A stretch of 64,000 nt of DNA from positions 124,001 through 188,000 of the forward strand of contig NZ_JABAIK010000002.1 of the NCBI RefSeq assembly GCF_012641465.1. Reading direction: 5' to 3'. The notes under the pieces are model-generated. The model made no database searches. It had not been told where the DNA came from and saw nothing but the letters and a program-made list of their open reading frames with translations. How positions within the stretch are numbered: position 1 is the first letter of the stretch; each line of letters starts with the position of its first letter. A program made the translations under genes and the position numbers. Shown in pieces: positions 9,738-19,231 of the stretch. This DNA comes from Vibrio agarilyticus. GTDB lineage: Bacteria > Pseudomonadota > Gammaproteobacteria > Enterobacterales > Vibrionaceae.

Positions 9738-11066
9738 TTACCCCAAGGCATAAAGGGTTATCTGGACATCAGCGATACGAGCATCAATGTGAAGTGCGAT
9801 TGGCTCACGATTGGCTTTCAGCAGCTGCCAATAATCATGCGCTGTATCCACTTCAAAATAGGCAAGATCAACGTGCGCTTTAAGCTCAGGCGGCGCCACC
9901 GGTAGTGGGGTTACCGTAATACCCGATTGACTATTGCGAACCAACTCAGCAATTAAGCTTATGCCACTCAAAGTACACACACTCGCAAATTGAGCGCTCA
10001 CATTTGCGGCGCCAATAGGCGATTTTACTGCCAAGACCCAACGTTTTCCGTCCAGCTGCGCTAAATTAGGAATGGCAACACGCAGCAAACGGCGCTTATT
10101 GAAAAGAGTCGCATCCCATTCAAACTCAAGTACATTATCACTTTGAACCATAGACAATTTATCGCGCAATTGGTTAAATAGCGGACCAAACGCATCGTTA
10201 AGCTGTGCTTTATTCAGGGGGAGATAGTGCGCCGCCGCAATACTCGGGGTAAAGCTTGCTAACTCAGCATTGAACTCCAGCAATTTTTGATAAAAAACAT
10301 CAATGTGCGTACTCGGCTCAGAGTTGAGCATCGCCAGTTGCGGCAGCCAACGATTCAACGTTTGTAACCATAAGAATTCTCGCATCAAACTCGTTTCACT
10401 TTTGGTACGCTCACCCAAACCAATTCGAGCCATCACTTCATTTGCTCGAACCTGTACCGCAATCAGCAACTCCTTTAATCGCTCTTGCAGCAAGGATGAA
10501 GCACCATAGTGCAAACACGCAGGGATAAAGCTTTTATCCAGAAGCACCTCTCCGTCTTCCGCTCGTTCGAGAATGCGTGCAACGGGTAATAAGACCAATC
10601 CATGTGTCTCTTCACCTTCAAGCACTAACCGAATATTAGGCTCAGCTAAAACCGCTTTAATGCCACTTTGCTGCGCATCACTTGAGTCAAATAGATGGTG
10701 TTCCGTTATTGCGTATCGTTTTAAGGCGCTGCGTTCACCAAATTCATTTTCCCCTTCAATGGCAAGGGGGAGCGCCAGATACAAGAGGGTATTTGAACAC
10801 TGTTCCGGAATGTCGATGACCAACTCTTGAGCGCAATCAAACAAAGTCCCATCTTCAAAGACACCGCTGCATCGAGTCACACTCAATTTACCAAGCTTTA
10901 GATAACTGGATTCAAACTCTAATGCACTGATCCCGTAACAACGACCATTAAACGCAAGGTTGACATACTTCTGTACATATTGCGTAAGATAACGCTCATT
11001 TTGCTGAAAATGCTGAGGGGCAACAAACATGCCCTCTCGCCAAACAACGTTTCTCTGATGTTTCAT
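9738..11066 (-). CDS. tssK: T6SS baseplate protein TssK
   Basis: A 442-residue TssK, the trimeric connector between the baseplate wedge (TssEFG) and the membrane complex. The N-terminus shows the family hallmark VVWREGMFVAPQHFQQNERYL at residues 6-26, followed by the long shoulder and head regions of the family. An upstream start at 11117 is in frame, but AAGGAG seven bases before 11066 fixes the start. It lies between tssJ and tssL, the common TssJKL order. Confidence 0.92.
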   Translation of the reverse strand: MKHQRNVVWREGMFVAPQHFQQNERYLTQYVQKYVNLAFNGRCYGISALEFESSYLKLGKLSVTRCSGVFEDGTLFDCAQELVIDIPEQCSNTLLYLALPLAIEGENEFGERSALKRYAITEHHLFDSSDAQQSGIKAVLAEPNIRLVLEGEETHGLVLLPVARILERAEDGEVLLDKSFIPACLHYGASSLLQERLKELLIAVQVRANEVMARIGLGERTKSETSLMREFLWLQTLNRWLPQLAMLNSEPSTHIDVFYQKLLEFNAELASFTPSIAAAHYLPLNKAQLNDAFGPLFNQLRDKLSMVQSDNVLEFEWDATLFNKRRLLRVAIPNLAQLDGKRWVLAVKSPIGAANVSAQFASVCTLSGISLIAELVRNSQSGITVTPLPVAPPELKAHVDLAYFEVDTAHDYWQLLKANREPIALHIDARIADVQITLYALG

Positions 11067-11076
11067 TTGGGTCTCC

Positions 11077-11595
11077 TTACCACAACCATGAACTATCAAC
11101 TGGCTGAGAAATCTCAATTTTTGCGTGAGAAATTTGAATTAATACGGGATTTTCATCCGGGTTCTCCACCAAAGGCACTACCGCTTTCGTACCAGCGCTT
11201 TGATAGGCCGCAAATTCAGCTAATACCGCAATAAATTTAGTTTCTTGATGAACCTCAAGAGTGAAATTGCGCAGCTCTCCCGGCACGACCGCGGGGATCA
11301 CTTTTGAGTCAATCAATGAATCCGCAAGAACTTGTGTATCCCCCTGATAAAGCGTGACAAAATCACCATTTTCAAACGCGCCGCTTTCACGTAACTGATA
11401 CAAGCGCACAATCAATGGCCTTGGCTTCTGATCAGCAAAGGTATTGATGTCCTTTGATGCTTGTATATGAACAGACACAGGGGTTGAGGGCGAAAAGACC
11501 ACCTCTCGGTTTGAACTGCAACCGCTAAGCCCGGCTATCATCCATCCCATTAGCACGACGCCAAGCGTTTTGGACAACCAAATGAGCCACCCCAT
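11077..11595 (-). CDS. tssJ: T6SS outer-membrane lipoprotein TssJ
   Basis: A 172-residue lipoprotein with a signal peptide ending in the lipobox LSGC (lipidated Cys26). The mature part carries the TssJ features VSVHIQASKDINTFADQKPRPLIVRLYQLRESGAF and a late ILIQISHAKIEIS strand. It is a small transthyretin-like β sandwich held at the outer membrane that binds the periplasmic tip of TssM. Its ATG overlaps the stop of the FHA gene by one base (TAATG), a sign of coupled translation. Confidence 0.9.
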   Translation of the reverse strand: MGWLIWLSKTLGVVLMGWMIAGLSGCSSNREVVFSPSTPVSVHIQASKDINTFADQKPRPLIVRLYQLRESGAFENGDFVTLYQGDTQVLADSLIDSKVIPAVVPGELRNFTLEVHQETKFIAVLAEFAAYQSAGTKAVVPLVENPDENPVLIQISHAKIEISQPVDSSWLW

Positions 11596-12638
11596 TATTT
11601 ATCCCTCAATTCTTCGAGTAATAGCGCGGTAAACTGGCGCTTAAACTCACTGCGTTTCTGCTTTCGCAAAAATTGCTTTTTATACAACGCCCAATATTTT
11701 TTCTCTTTGTTCCCCCACGAAGAGACATAATCATTAAATTCCTCTTCCAGTGAATGCGGACTGAACTCTGCTAAAAATCGGTCCAGTGTGGTTTCCAGAC
11801 AAGAAAACAATCGTTCACGATCAATCGATGCGATCAGTGCCGTTTGTTGATGCTCAACCAATTGAGTCAATCGCTCTATATGCGTATCTAAAACTTGCTG
11901 AGCACTGTTATCACTAACAGTGACCCCATTTTCAGAGTGATGGTGCGCAGGTGTTGCCGACGTCACAGCCCCCCCCTGATAAGGGGCCTCTTTTGATAGC
12001 GCTTGAGGCCCCATGACAATGTCATCATTGGTCAGCGACGTTTCAACTAGACTAAGTGACTCGTCGTCTTCAAAAGGGTCATAATCGTAACCGTCTTCAA
12101 TTGCCACGTTTTCCGCAGAAAAGCTAGGAATGCAATTGGTGTCGTCATCAGGCAGGGTTTCCAACGTTAATATTGCCTCCGTTGGGTCATTTAAAACGTC
12201 ACCTAAATCAAAAAGAGGATCTCGCGGTTCTTGACCAAGCTTCTCATCTTGCACTCTTACTTGCTCTTTATGAGGGCGGCTTTGCTCTTGCAATGTGGAT
12301 GTGCCGGGCTCAGCGAAGGCTGACATGTTACTGGCCAGCATCAAATAACCACCCATACGAACATTATCACCATCGTGGAGACTCACTGACTGCCCCACAG
12401 CTAATGTCACCCCATTGATTTCACAGCCATTTACGCTCCGATCAATAAGATCAAAGCCCCCTGTGGCATTGGGACAGATTTCAACATGAACTCGAGATAG
12501 TGTTCGGCTAAAGTCTGGCAACTGAATCGTGCATTCATAAGAACGACCAATCGTACCGCCACTACTTGGCAACGTAATTTGGCGACTGATAACCTGCTCA
12601 TTTTCAGGCAGTTCAAGTAATTGAAAGCTCATACTCAT
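11595..12638 (-). CDS. T6SS-associated FHA domain protein
   Basis: A 347-residue cytoplasmic protein. The N-terminal FHA domain (about residues 20-100) has the phosphothreonine-binding elements GGTIGRSYECTIQLPD, SRVHVEI and NGCEINGVTL. A long acidic and low-complexity linker (about 110-245) follows, then a basic helical C-terminal domain (about 255-345) of the kind found in T6SS Fha proteins. FHA proteins read kinase output and promote assembly of the apparatus, so the kinase encoded at 4208 is the natural partner. The start follows GAGGGA. Confidence 0.88.
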   Translation of the reverse strand: MSMSFQLLELPENEQVISRQITLPSSGGTIGRSYECTIQLPDFSRTLSRVHVEICPNATGGFDLIDRSVNGCEINGVTLAVGQSVSLHDGDNVRMGGYLMLASNMSAFAEPGTSTLQEQSRPHKEQVRVQDEKLGQEPRDPLFDLGDVLNDPTEAILTLETLPDDDTNCIPSFSAENVAIEDGYDYDPFEDDESLSLVETSLTNDDIVMGPQALSKEAPYQGGAVTSATPAHHHSENGVTVSDNSAQQVLDTHIERLTQLVEHQQTALIASIDRERLFSCLETTLDRFLAEFSPHSLEEEFNDYVSSWGNKEKKYWALYKKQFLRKQKRSEFKRQFTALLLEELRDK

Positions 12639-12664
12639 GGTGTTCCCTCACCTCTACTACAGTA

Positions 12665-13378
12665 TCACTTCATGCAATACGATAATGCGTCATTAAAGCG
12701 ATCTAGAAACCCTGGATGTTGGCGCAAAAAATGATGAGAAAAATGCACCATCAAATTTTGGGGTTTCACTCTAATGCGTTGAAAATACGCAAGTGGAATA
12801 GCGGCATTTTTCATTGCCTCTTCAAACACTAACTCATATTCGTAAGCGACATCCAAGTCACCCTGCCAAAGCATTTGCAATAATGAGTTGGCATCACGCG
12901 GCTTACGAATAACGTTATACCCCTCACGCTTGAGATATAACCATTTGTTTGTATTAAACTTAGCACCGTATCTAAGACTGTACTTCGCGCTTTCATTTTG
13001 CACATCGGTATAGAGATTTGGCGCAACAAACCACGCTAAATTGTCTGAAACAATCGGCATTGATGCCGTCGCATATTGCTTTCTGCGTTGGTTAGCGGAA
13101 CCGGCAAAAAAACCGTCCATTTCACCCGTTTCGACAAGCAATTGCGCCTTATCCCACCGCATAACGTGAATCTCATACGGCTGCGACATCCCTTGTAACG
13201 CACATTTAACACGATTGACCGCAACGCCACCAATCACGCCGTCGCCATCAACCGTTTGATACGGCGTCCAAATTTGGGTTGCAAGTGTGACTCGCTCAGC
13301 GGCATGTACCCCATTGAGCAACGCAAAAATCCCTCCCCAGAGCGCAAGCGAAATTCGCATTCTGTTTGTTTTTCTCAC
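12665..13378 (-). CDS. periplasmic substrate-binding protein-like (SBP_bac_3 type) inside the T6SS operon
   Basis: A 237-residue exported protein: a basic N-terminus, a hydrophobic segment (ISLALWGGIFALLNG) and a probable signal-peptidase site after VHA. The mature part reads like a small extracellular solute-binding domain (family 3): VTLATQIWTPYQTVDGDGVIGG at its start, then ETGEMDGFFAGSANQRRKQYATAS and LQMLWQGDLDVAYEYELVFEEA. No transporter genes accompany it. The start is a GTG at 13378, chosen because GGGAGG lies six bases upstream; the in-frame ATG at 13414 overlaps clpV and has no such site. It may sense a ligand for the T6SS; that is inference. Confidence 0.72.
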   Translation of the reverse strand: MRKTNRMRISLALWGGIFALLNGVHAAERVTLATQIWTPYQTVDGDGVIGGVAVNRVKCALQGMSQPYEIHVMRWDKAQLLVETGEMDGFFAGSANQRRKQYATASMPIVSDNLAWFVAPNLYTDVQNESAKYSLRYGAKFNTNKWLYLKREGYNVIRKPRDANSLLQMLWQGDLDVAYEYELVFEEAMKNAAIPLAYFQRIRVKPQNLMVHFSHHFLRQHPGFLDRFNDALSYCMK

Positions 13379-13406
13379 GTTAAACCTCCCACGCCACTTC
13401 CTACGG

Positions 13407-16004
13407 TTATTCACCTATCTCAACCACTAGCTCCCCTGACGTTGGCTCAACTGATACCGATACCGTACCAATCGGCAACCCTTGGCTCAGCCGCTCAATA
13501 CATTGAATGGCCAGAGTCGGCATCAGTGTTCGATTAATAATTTGTTCAATTGCACGTCCACCTGTGGTTGGGTCGGTATTTCGGCTGATCACAAAATCAA
13601 CCAAGCTACTATCCCACACAAAGTCTGCACGGTATTTTTCCATCAACTTTTTACCAATGCGGTTCAGGCTAATTTGTGCAATCTGACTCAATTCTTCTCG
13701 ATTTAGTGGGTAATACGGAATGACCGTCGTTCGACCAAGAAAGGCCGGTTTAAAATGAGCTTGCAGTGCTGGGCGAATTTGCTCTAACAATTCGCTATTT
13801 TCAAGGCGTGAGTCTTGTGCCGCGCACAAATCGACAATCGCTTGATCTGCAGCGTTTGATGTCATAATGATAATGGTATTTTTAAAATCAACCGTTCGAC
13901 CTTCGCTGTCTTTTATATGGCCTTTATCAAAAATTTGATAAAACAGATCATGCACACCAACATGAGCTTTTTCCATCTCATCCAGCAACAATACCGAATA
14001 CGGATTACGACGAATGGCTTCGGTTAATACACCACCCTCACCAAAACCGACGTAACCGGCGGGTGATCCTAAGAGCATCGAAATTTTGTGCTCTTCTTTA
14101 AATTCCGTCATATTGATAATCGTAAGATTATCCCCTCCGCCAAACACCTCATCTGCCAAAGCCATCGCCGTTTCAGTTTTGCCGACACCACTTGGCCCGC
14201 ACATTAAAAATACGCCAACTGGCTTACGGCTATCGGTCAAGCCTGCACGGGATATCTGAATGCTCTTAACTAGCTCATTAATCGCGACATTTTGGCCGAT
14301 AACTCGCTGGTGTAATGCTTGTTCCAATGACAACAATTGAGCAATCTCCTCTTGAACCATTTTCCCTGCGGGAATGCCGGTCCAATTCTCAATCACTGTC
14401 GCAATGACATTTTCATCAACCACCGGAAAAACCAATGGCGCATCGCCTTGAATCGCACGCAGTTGCTCCATCGCTTGTTGTAGGCTTTGTTGATCGATGT
14501 GATTTTCAATACGAGCGATTTCAATCTGTTCACACAACCGAATTATTGTCGTGACCAACTCCAATTCTTGACCCCATTGCGTGTTCAGTGCTTCCCATTG
14601 GCTCTGTTTTTCAGCAATCGCACTTTGCAAACTGTCTTTATCGTGATGACTCTCAATAAACACTGCCGACTCCGCTTCAACGGCGTCAAGTTCATTGTGT
14701 AAATAACGGATCTGCTGTTCCAATAATTCAATCGCTTCGGGCTTTGCACCTTGTGTCAGTGCAATTCGAGCGCATGCCGTATCAAGAAGACTAATCGCTT
14801 TGTCGGGCAATTGACGCGCTGGCAAATAACGAATCGACAGGCTCACTGCCGCTTCAAGCGCTTCCTCTAAAATAAATACCCCATGATGCGCTTTAAGAGC
14901 AGCCCCAACGCCACGAAGAATTTGTAATGCATCTGCGGCATTAGGCTCCTCAACGTGAATCACTTGAAAACGACGAGTCAGCGCTGGATCTTTCTCAAAA
15001 TATTTTTTGTATTCAGCCCATGTCGTGGCCGCAATAGAGCGAAACTCACCACGTGCTAGAGCAGGCTTTAATAGATTGGCGGCATCATTTTGACCCGCAG
15101 TCCCCCCAGCCCCAATGAGTGTGTGCGCTTCATCAATAAAGACGATAATGGGCGTCGGTGAGTTTTTTACTTCATTAATGATATCTTTAAGCCGATTTTC
15201 AAATTCACCTTTAATGCTCGCACCGGCTTGCAAAAGCCCTAGATCGAGTGAGTGAATGGCAACGCCCTGCAACGCGGGGGGCACCTCTCCTGCCGCGATG
15301 CTAAGCGCTAATCCCTCAACCACAGCCGTTTTACCCACCCCGGGTTCCCCAACTAAAATCGGATTGTTCTGGCGCTTGCGGCATAAAATATCAATGGCCA
15401 TGCGTACTTCACTGCTTCGCCCAAGCACAGGATCCAACTCCCCACTACGAGCTTGCTCGGTTAAATTAACGGTATATTTTGCTAAAGCTCCGTCACCTGT
15501 AAATGCGCTGTCGATTGCGCTATCACTATGAGCGGTTTTGGGTATGTTAATGGCTTTTATCTGAGCGCTTAACGCTTCACTTGAAACGCACTCAAGCCCT
15601 TTCCACGCCGTTTTTTTAAGCCCAAAACTGTCGGTTTTCATCACCGCTTGTAACAGATGTAAACTGGTCACGATTGCATGACCATAATTAATCGAGGCCA
15701 GCATCCAAGCTTGCTCAAGTAAGTCACTCATAGCACGACTTAACGTGGGTTGTTCGGCCCCCCCAGAGCGTAAACGGCGCGTATTTTCAGTTAACTCACC
15801 GATCAATCCGGTGATGTCACAGCCCTGCTGAGTCAAAAAACGACTTAGTGCTAGGTCATTGGCCGTTAACAGTTGAATAAACCAATGTTCAATCTCAACG
15901 GTTGGCGCGCCTTGCGCCATCGCACTAGCGACTGCTTCTTCAAGCTCGCTCTTTAGCGACACGTCAAGTTTCGAAACCAAATTTCCGAGTTGTATGTGCG
16001 ACAT
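13407..16004 (-). CDS. clpV: T6SS sheath-recycling ATPase ClpV (TssH)
   Basis: An 865-residue Hsp100/ClpB-type AAA+ ATPase that disassembles contracted TssB-TssC sheath. It has an N-terminal Clp domain (about 1-150), a first AAA+ module with Walker [15 protein letters not shown] and Walker [11 protein letters not shown], a coiled-coil middle domain (about 400-520), a second AAA+ module with [14 protein letters not shown] and [10 protein letters not shown], and a D2 C-terminal domain. The ATG at 16004 overlaps the tssG stop as TGATG; a GTG one codon earlier is possible. Confidence 0.95.
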   Translation of the reverse strand: MSHIQLGNLVSKLDVSLKSELEEAVASAMAQGAPTVEIEHWFIQLLTANDLALSRFLTQQGCDITGLIGELTENTRRLRSGGAEQPTLSRAMSDLLEQAWMLASINYGHAIVTSLHLLQAVMKTDSFGLKKTAWKGLECVSSEALSAQIKAINIPKTAHSDSAIDSAFTGDGALAKYTVNLTEQARSGELDPVLGRSSEVRMAIDILCRKRQNNPILVGEPGVGKTAVVEGLALSIAAGEVPPALQGVAIHSLDLGLLQAGASIKGEFENRLKDIINEVKNSPTPIIVFIDEAHTLIGAGGTAGQNDAANLLKPALARGEFRSIAATTWAEYKKYFEKDPALTRRFQVIHVEEPNAADALQILRGVGAALKAHHGVFILEEALEAAVSLSIRYLPARQLPDKAISLLDTACARIALTQGAKPEAIELLEQQIRYLHNELDAVEAESAVFIESHHDKDSLQSAIAEKQSQWEALNTQWGQELELVTTIIRLCEQIEIARIENHIDQQSLQQAMEQLRAIQGDAPLVFPVVDENVIATVIENWTGIPAGKMVQEEIAQLLSLEQALHQRVIGQNVAINELVKSIQISRAGLTDSRKPVGVFLMCGPSGVGKTETAMALADEVFGGGDNLTIINMTEFKEEHKISMLLGSPAGYVGFGEGGVLTEAIRRNPYSVLLLDEMEKAHVGVHDLFYQIFDKGHIKDSEGRTVDFKNTIIIMTSNAADQAIVDLCAAQDSRLENSELLEQIRPALQAHFKPAFLGRTTVIPYYPLNREELSQIAQISLNRIGKKLMEKYRADFVWDSSLVDFVISRNTDPTTGGRAIEQIINRTLMPTLAIQCIERLSQGLPIGTVSVSVEPTSGELVVEIGE

Positions 16005-17041
16005 CACACTTTCTCCTGTTGAATGAGTATTTTGCGAAATTCCGATTTTCGCCTCTTACTAGCAAGACAATTGGCTTCGCCAAGCCTAAACCCTTGTTCA
16101 GTTTGCACGAGCTGAGGCTCATTGATGTACTCCCGCCTCACATACATATAAACACGCAATGTCACGCTTTCACGCAAATAGGTTTGAGCAAGCGACTGAA
16201 TGGATTGAGCAAATTGCCGGTTAGATAACAGTCCAATATATTCTGACTGTGTTTTAGGAATGACTTTTATCTCTAACGCTTGGTGCGTTTGGGTGCCCGT
16301 TGATCCGAGCCAAAAACCGCCACCAAGGTTTTGGTTCTGACCAAGCTTCTGGCCAATTTTTGTTCTTTCCGTGCTGACGATACGATGTTGCGATACCGCA
16401 ATAACATTAATATCAATGTCCAAAGCAAAATAATCACAAAGCAGTTTACGCAAGCCAGACACACTGCGAGTTTTATTGGCTAGCGCTAAACCATGACGAA
16501 TCATACTGTGGCTCGATGTGCCCTGTGGATGATTTGGCAATGAAAACAGACAAGCCAAGGCCGAGTGTTGCGATAACTTGCCGATCACCTGTTTTTGACG
16601 TGCTTCATACTCTTGCCTTAGTAGGAGATTGGCATGCATTTCCGCATGCACTTTAAGCTCGAAATAGCGCTGGTTAAATACATCAATAAATTGCTGCAAC
16701 GCATCATCATCTTGATGCAGACAAGACAGTAACTCTGCATAGATATAATCAGGGATCAGCCCTTTCGCTCCCGATAAGGCTTCCATTCCAAGCGTTAGCC
16801 GTAACGCTTGGCTATCAACATGCAGTGAAGTCACCTGGTTTGGTGCCCCCTTCGGCATCGCTTCTGGCGCCATGAGCAACGCACGCTGACCTTGAGCCTC
16901 TAATGCGTTAAGCACACGAATAATTTGGATAAATTCAAATTGATTTGGCGCTTGAACTAGGGTTTCGCCAAGATGACTATCACATCGCATCGCTGAGTGG
17001 GATGCCACGGGAGCGAATGTCTGCTGATCTACCGTCGTCAT
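16004..17041 (-). CDS. tssG: T6SS baseplate protein TssG
   Basis: A 345-residue baseplate wedge protein, predicted from its position directly after tssF and from family features: an N-terminal FEFIQIIRVLNALE segment, SLHVDSQALRLTLGMEALSGAKGLIPDYIYAELL, and FVDVFNQRYFEL-type sequence (here FIDVFNQRYFEL, about residues 117-128), the TssG core block. The later RTKIGQKLGQNQNLGGGFWLGS stretch is also typical. Its ATG overlaps the tssF stop (ATGA) and its stop overlaps clpV. Confidence 0.9.
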   Translation of the reverse strand: MTTVDQQTFAPVASHSAMRCDSHLGETLVQAPNQFEFIQIIRVLNALEAQGQRALLMAPEAMPKGAPNQVTSLHVDSQALRLTLGMEALSGAKGLIPDYIYAELLSCLHQDDDALQQFIDVFNQRYFELKVHAEMHANLLLRQEYEARQKQVIGKLSQHSALACLFSLPNHPQGTSSHSMIRHGLALANKTRSVSGLRKLLCDYFALDIDINVIAVSQHRIVSTERTKIGQKLGQNQNLGGGFWLGSTGTQTHQALEIKVIPKTQSEYIGLLSNRQFAQSIQSLAQTYLRESVTLRVYMYVRREYINEPQLVQTEQGFRLGEANCLASKRRKSEFRKILIQQEKV

Positions 17042-18810
17042 AAACCCAATTGACTCCCGTGCTGTTTGGCAAACTGGATTGACGCGCCTTCTCGACCAAA
17101 GCGAATCACTTTTAGCTCGACAAAACGGTCATAGCTGCAATGCTGAACAAATAACGCATTAAGCAGTTGAGCAAACACGGCAATATCACTGCCCAAGACT
17201 GTATCGTCGACGGTGACTTCTATTTCAGTGCCCGAAGCAAACACATTACTGCCCAATAATCTCATCGGTGCAACGCGATGTTGATAACGCACTTTTTTTA
17301 TCGCATTTGCGGCAAGACAATGGGCCGTAGGACAACATAAACGCAATACATCTTGCAGGGTTTCCGTTGGTGTATCGCTTTGAACTAAAGAGGCGAAATT
17401 AGCGTTCAATAAAGCGAGAAATCGCCAAATCAGCGAGTTATCCAAGGCGGGATATTGAGGCGCGCTCGGTGTTTTTAATGCGCAAAATACGCCGGGCAAA
17501 TCAACGGCAACCTGCGCTTGAGCTTCGGTATTGGATGTGATTAAACAAGGCGCCCTACCATTACATACCCAAAGTTGCGTCGATAACACAACGGCACTTT
17601 GCGTACTAGTAAGCTGCGGATAACTCAAAGAGATATTGTGACAACGCCGGCCTTTATGATCCCAAATTTGACGGCTTTGCCATTGCGGGGCTTCCTCATC
17701 TCGCCAGTAGCCGCCCTCATAAATAGGCGCCAGAGGTACTTCCCCTGTGGGCTGCACTTCACTCACGGATTCAATCGCAACAACCTGATAATGATCTGGC
17801 TGCTGTGCATCTGCCACAATAGGCAAGGCAAGTTTTGTGAAATCATAACGTATCGGTTCACCACGCTGAGCAAAGATATTCAATGCTGGCACCGTATTGA
17901 GCAACAATACGTTAGGCGTAAAAAGACTCAAATATTCGGCGGGTAGCTGTTCAACAAAAAAAGTGAGTATCACTTCGTTGCAATCAAACAAAGAGAGTTG
18001 GTCTCCTAACGCGTCGATACGCATATACGCCGATTTATCTGGATACGCAAAATAATCACGCAGCAGATCAAACTCACTCAAATGACCGTTATAAACGGTA
18101 AGCCAATGAAAATCAGGATCAGTCACTCGACTGCGTAAATGGGAACAAGGCACATCACATTGCTGGTCGAAGGTGGACAGTGAGATCGCTTCAGTTTGTA
18201 ATAACAGCAGTTCAATCAAGCCTCGTGAACGATTTTCAAATCCTTGAACATAGAAGTCAAAGTGCTCAAGCGAAAGCTGAGAAAAACGCACGTCAGGATC
18301 ATTACAACGCAAAGTCAGTTGAATCGCAGATTCCGCGCGGCGCAACTGTTTGGGTATCGGAAAATCAAAAGGAGCTGTTGTGGCTGACAGAGCAGCGATG
18401 TGATATGGGTGAATAATCAAATCATCAGCAAGGGTGAAGGTCGATTCTAACTGCGCATGCTCAATCGTAAATTCATCGCCACGCGACAACTTAACTGGTG
18501 TGACACTTTCTTGTGTATCCATGGTAAGCGTCAGCGGTGTGTAGCTCGGGATCGTTTGCAAATATCCCGGATAAACCATATTCATCAAATCTTGAACCAG
18601 GTCTGGATACTGCTCATCTAATCTCTGTTCCGTTTTGGCGCTCAAAAGTGCGGCAGCTTCAATAAAGCGACGAATATTGGGATCTTCTTGCTCATCTTGA
18701 TTCAACCGCATTGCACTGGCAGACTCTGGATACTTATGACCATAATCGCCTAATGCAGTACGAATGCTGGTTAACTCTCGCTCAAAATAGCTTAATAATG
18801 GCTCAGACAA
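17038..18810 (-). CDS. tssF: T6SS baseplate protein TssF
   Basis: A 590-residue TssF, the largest wedge protein of the T6SS baseplate. The opening LLSYFERELTSIRTALGDYGHKYPESA and the following DPNIRRFIEAAALLSAKTEQRLDEQYPDLVQDLMNMVYP are near-diagnostic for the family, as are the SLLLFGREGASIQF-like ending (here KVIRFGREGASIQF) and the internal LRLCCPTAHCLAANAIKKVRYQHRVAPM. The length is typical. The start overlaps the end of tssE by 8 bases. Confidence 0.95.
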   Translation of the reverse strand: MSEPLLSYFERELTSIRTALGDYGHKYPESASAMRLNQDEQEDPNIRRFIEAAALLSAKTEQRLDEQYPDLVQDLMNMVYPGYLQTIPSYTPLTLTMDTQESVTPVKLSRGDEFTIEHAQLESTFTLADDLIIHPYHIAALSATTAPFDFPIPKQLRRAESAIQLTLRCNDPDVRFSQLSLEHFDFYVQGFENRSRGLIELLLLQTEAISLSTFDQQCDVPCSHLRSRVTDPDFHWLTVYNGHLSEFDLLRDYFAYPDKSAYMRIDALGDQLSLFDCNEVILTFFVEQLPAEYLSLFTPNVLLLNTVPALNIFAQRGEPIRYDFTKLALPIVADAQQPDHYQVVAIESVSEVQPTGEVPLAPIYEGGYWRDEEAPQWQSRQIWDHKGRRCHNISLSYPQLTSTQSAVVLSTQLWVCNGRAPCLITSNTEAQAQVAVDLPGVFCALKTPSAPQYPALDNSLIWRFLALLNANFASLVQSDTPTETLQDVLRLCCPTAHCLAANAIKKVRYQHRVAPMRLLGSNVFASGTEIEVTVDDTVLGSDIAVFAQLLNALFVQHCSYDRFVELKVIRFGREGASIQFAKQHGSQLGL

Positions 18811-19231
18811 TTTCCTGCCCCTCCATTGTCGTTTGTTGCGTTGACAAATTTAAATTGGAATCAAACAAAAACAGATGAGGCCCGTTTGGCGTATCAACCT
18901 TAGCCATGATAGAAAACAAAATTGCGTTCGTTTCCCCATCACTTTCTTGCACGACCACACTGACATCCGACAATCGTGGTTCAAATGCGGTAATGAGGCG
19001 CTCTAACGCTCGCGAAAATTGGTCTTGATCAATCTGACTGCTGACACTTTGATTACTTTCAAGTCCAAAACAGAGTAACGATCCTTGTGCCTGAGGAAAG
19101 GCACTTGATACCTCTCGCATCGGCGCTTCCGCGTTGAGTAATTGGGTCAGTTGATAATGAACCGCGCCCAACAAGGCATCGGCGTCATTAGGTGATTGTC
19201 GTGACCGAATAAACGTGTTCCAAAATGCCAT
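18803..19231 (-). CDS. tssE: T6SS baseplate protein TssE (gp25-like)
   Basis: A 142-residue protein of the phage gp25 lysozyme-like family that nucleates sheath assembly at the baseplate. The N-terminal NTFIRSRQSPNDADALLGAVHYQLTQLLNAEA and the EPRLSDVSVVVQESDGETNAILFSI block match the family. It starts at the base where the upstream tssC-like gene stops (TAATG). Confidence 0.88.
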   Translation of the reverse strand: MAFWNTFIRSRQSPNDADALLGAVHYQLTQLLNAEAPMREVSSAFPQAQGSLLCFGLESNQSVSSQIDQDQFSRALERLITAFEPRLSDVSVVVQESDGETNAILFSIMAKVDTPNGPHLFLFDSNLNLSTQQTTMEGQEIV

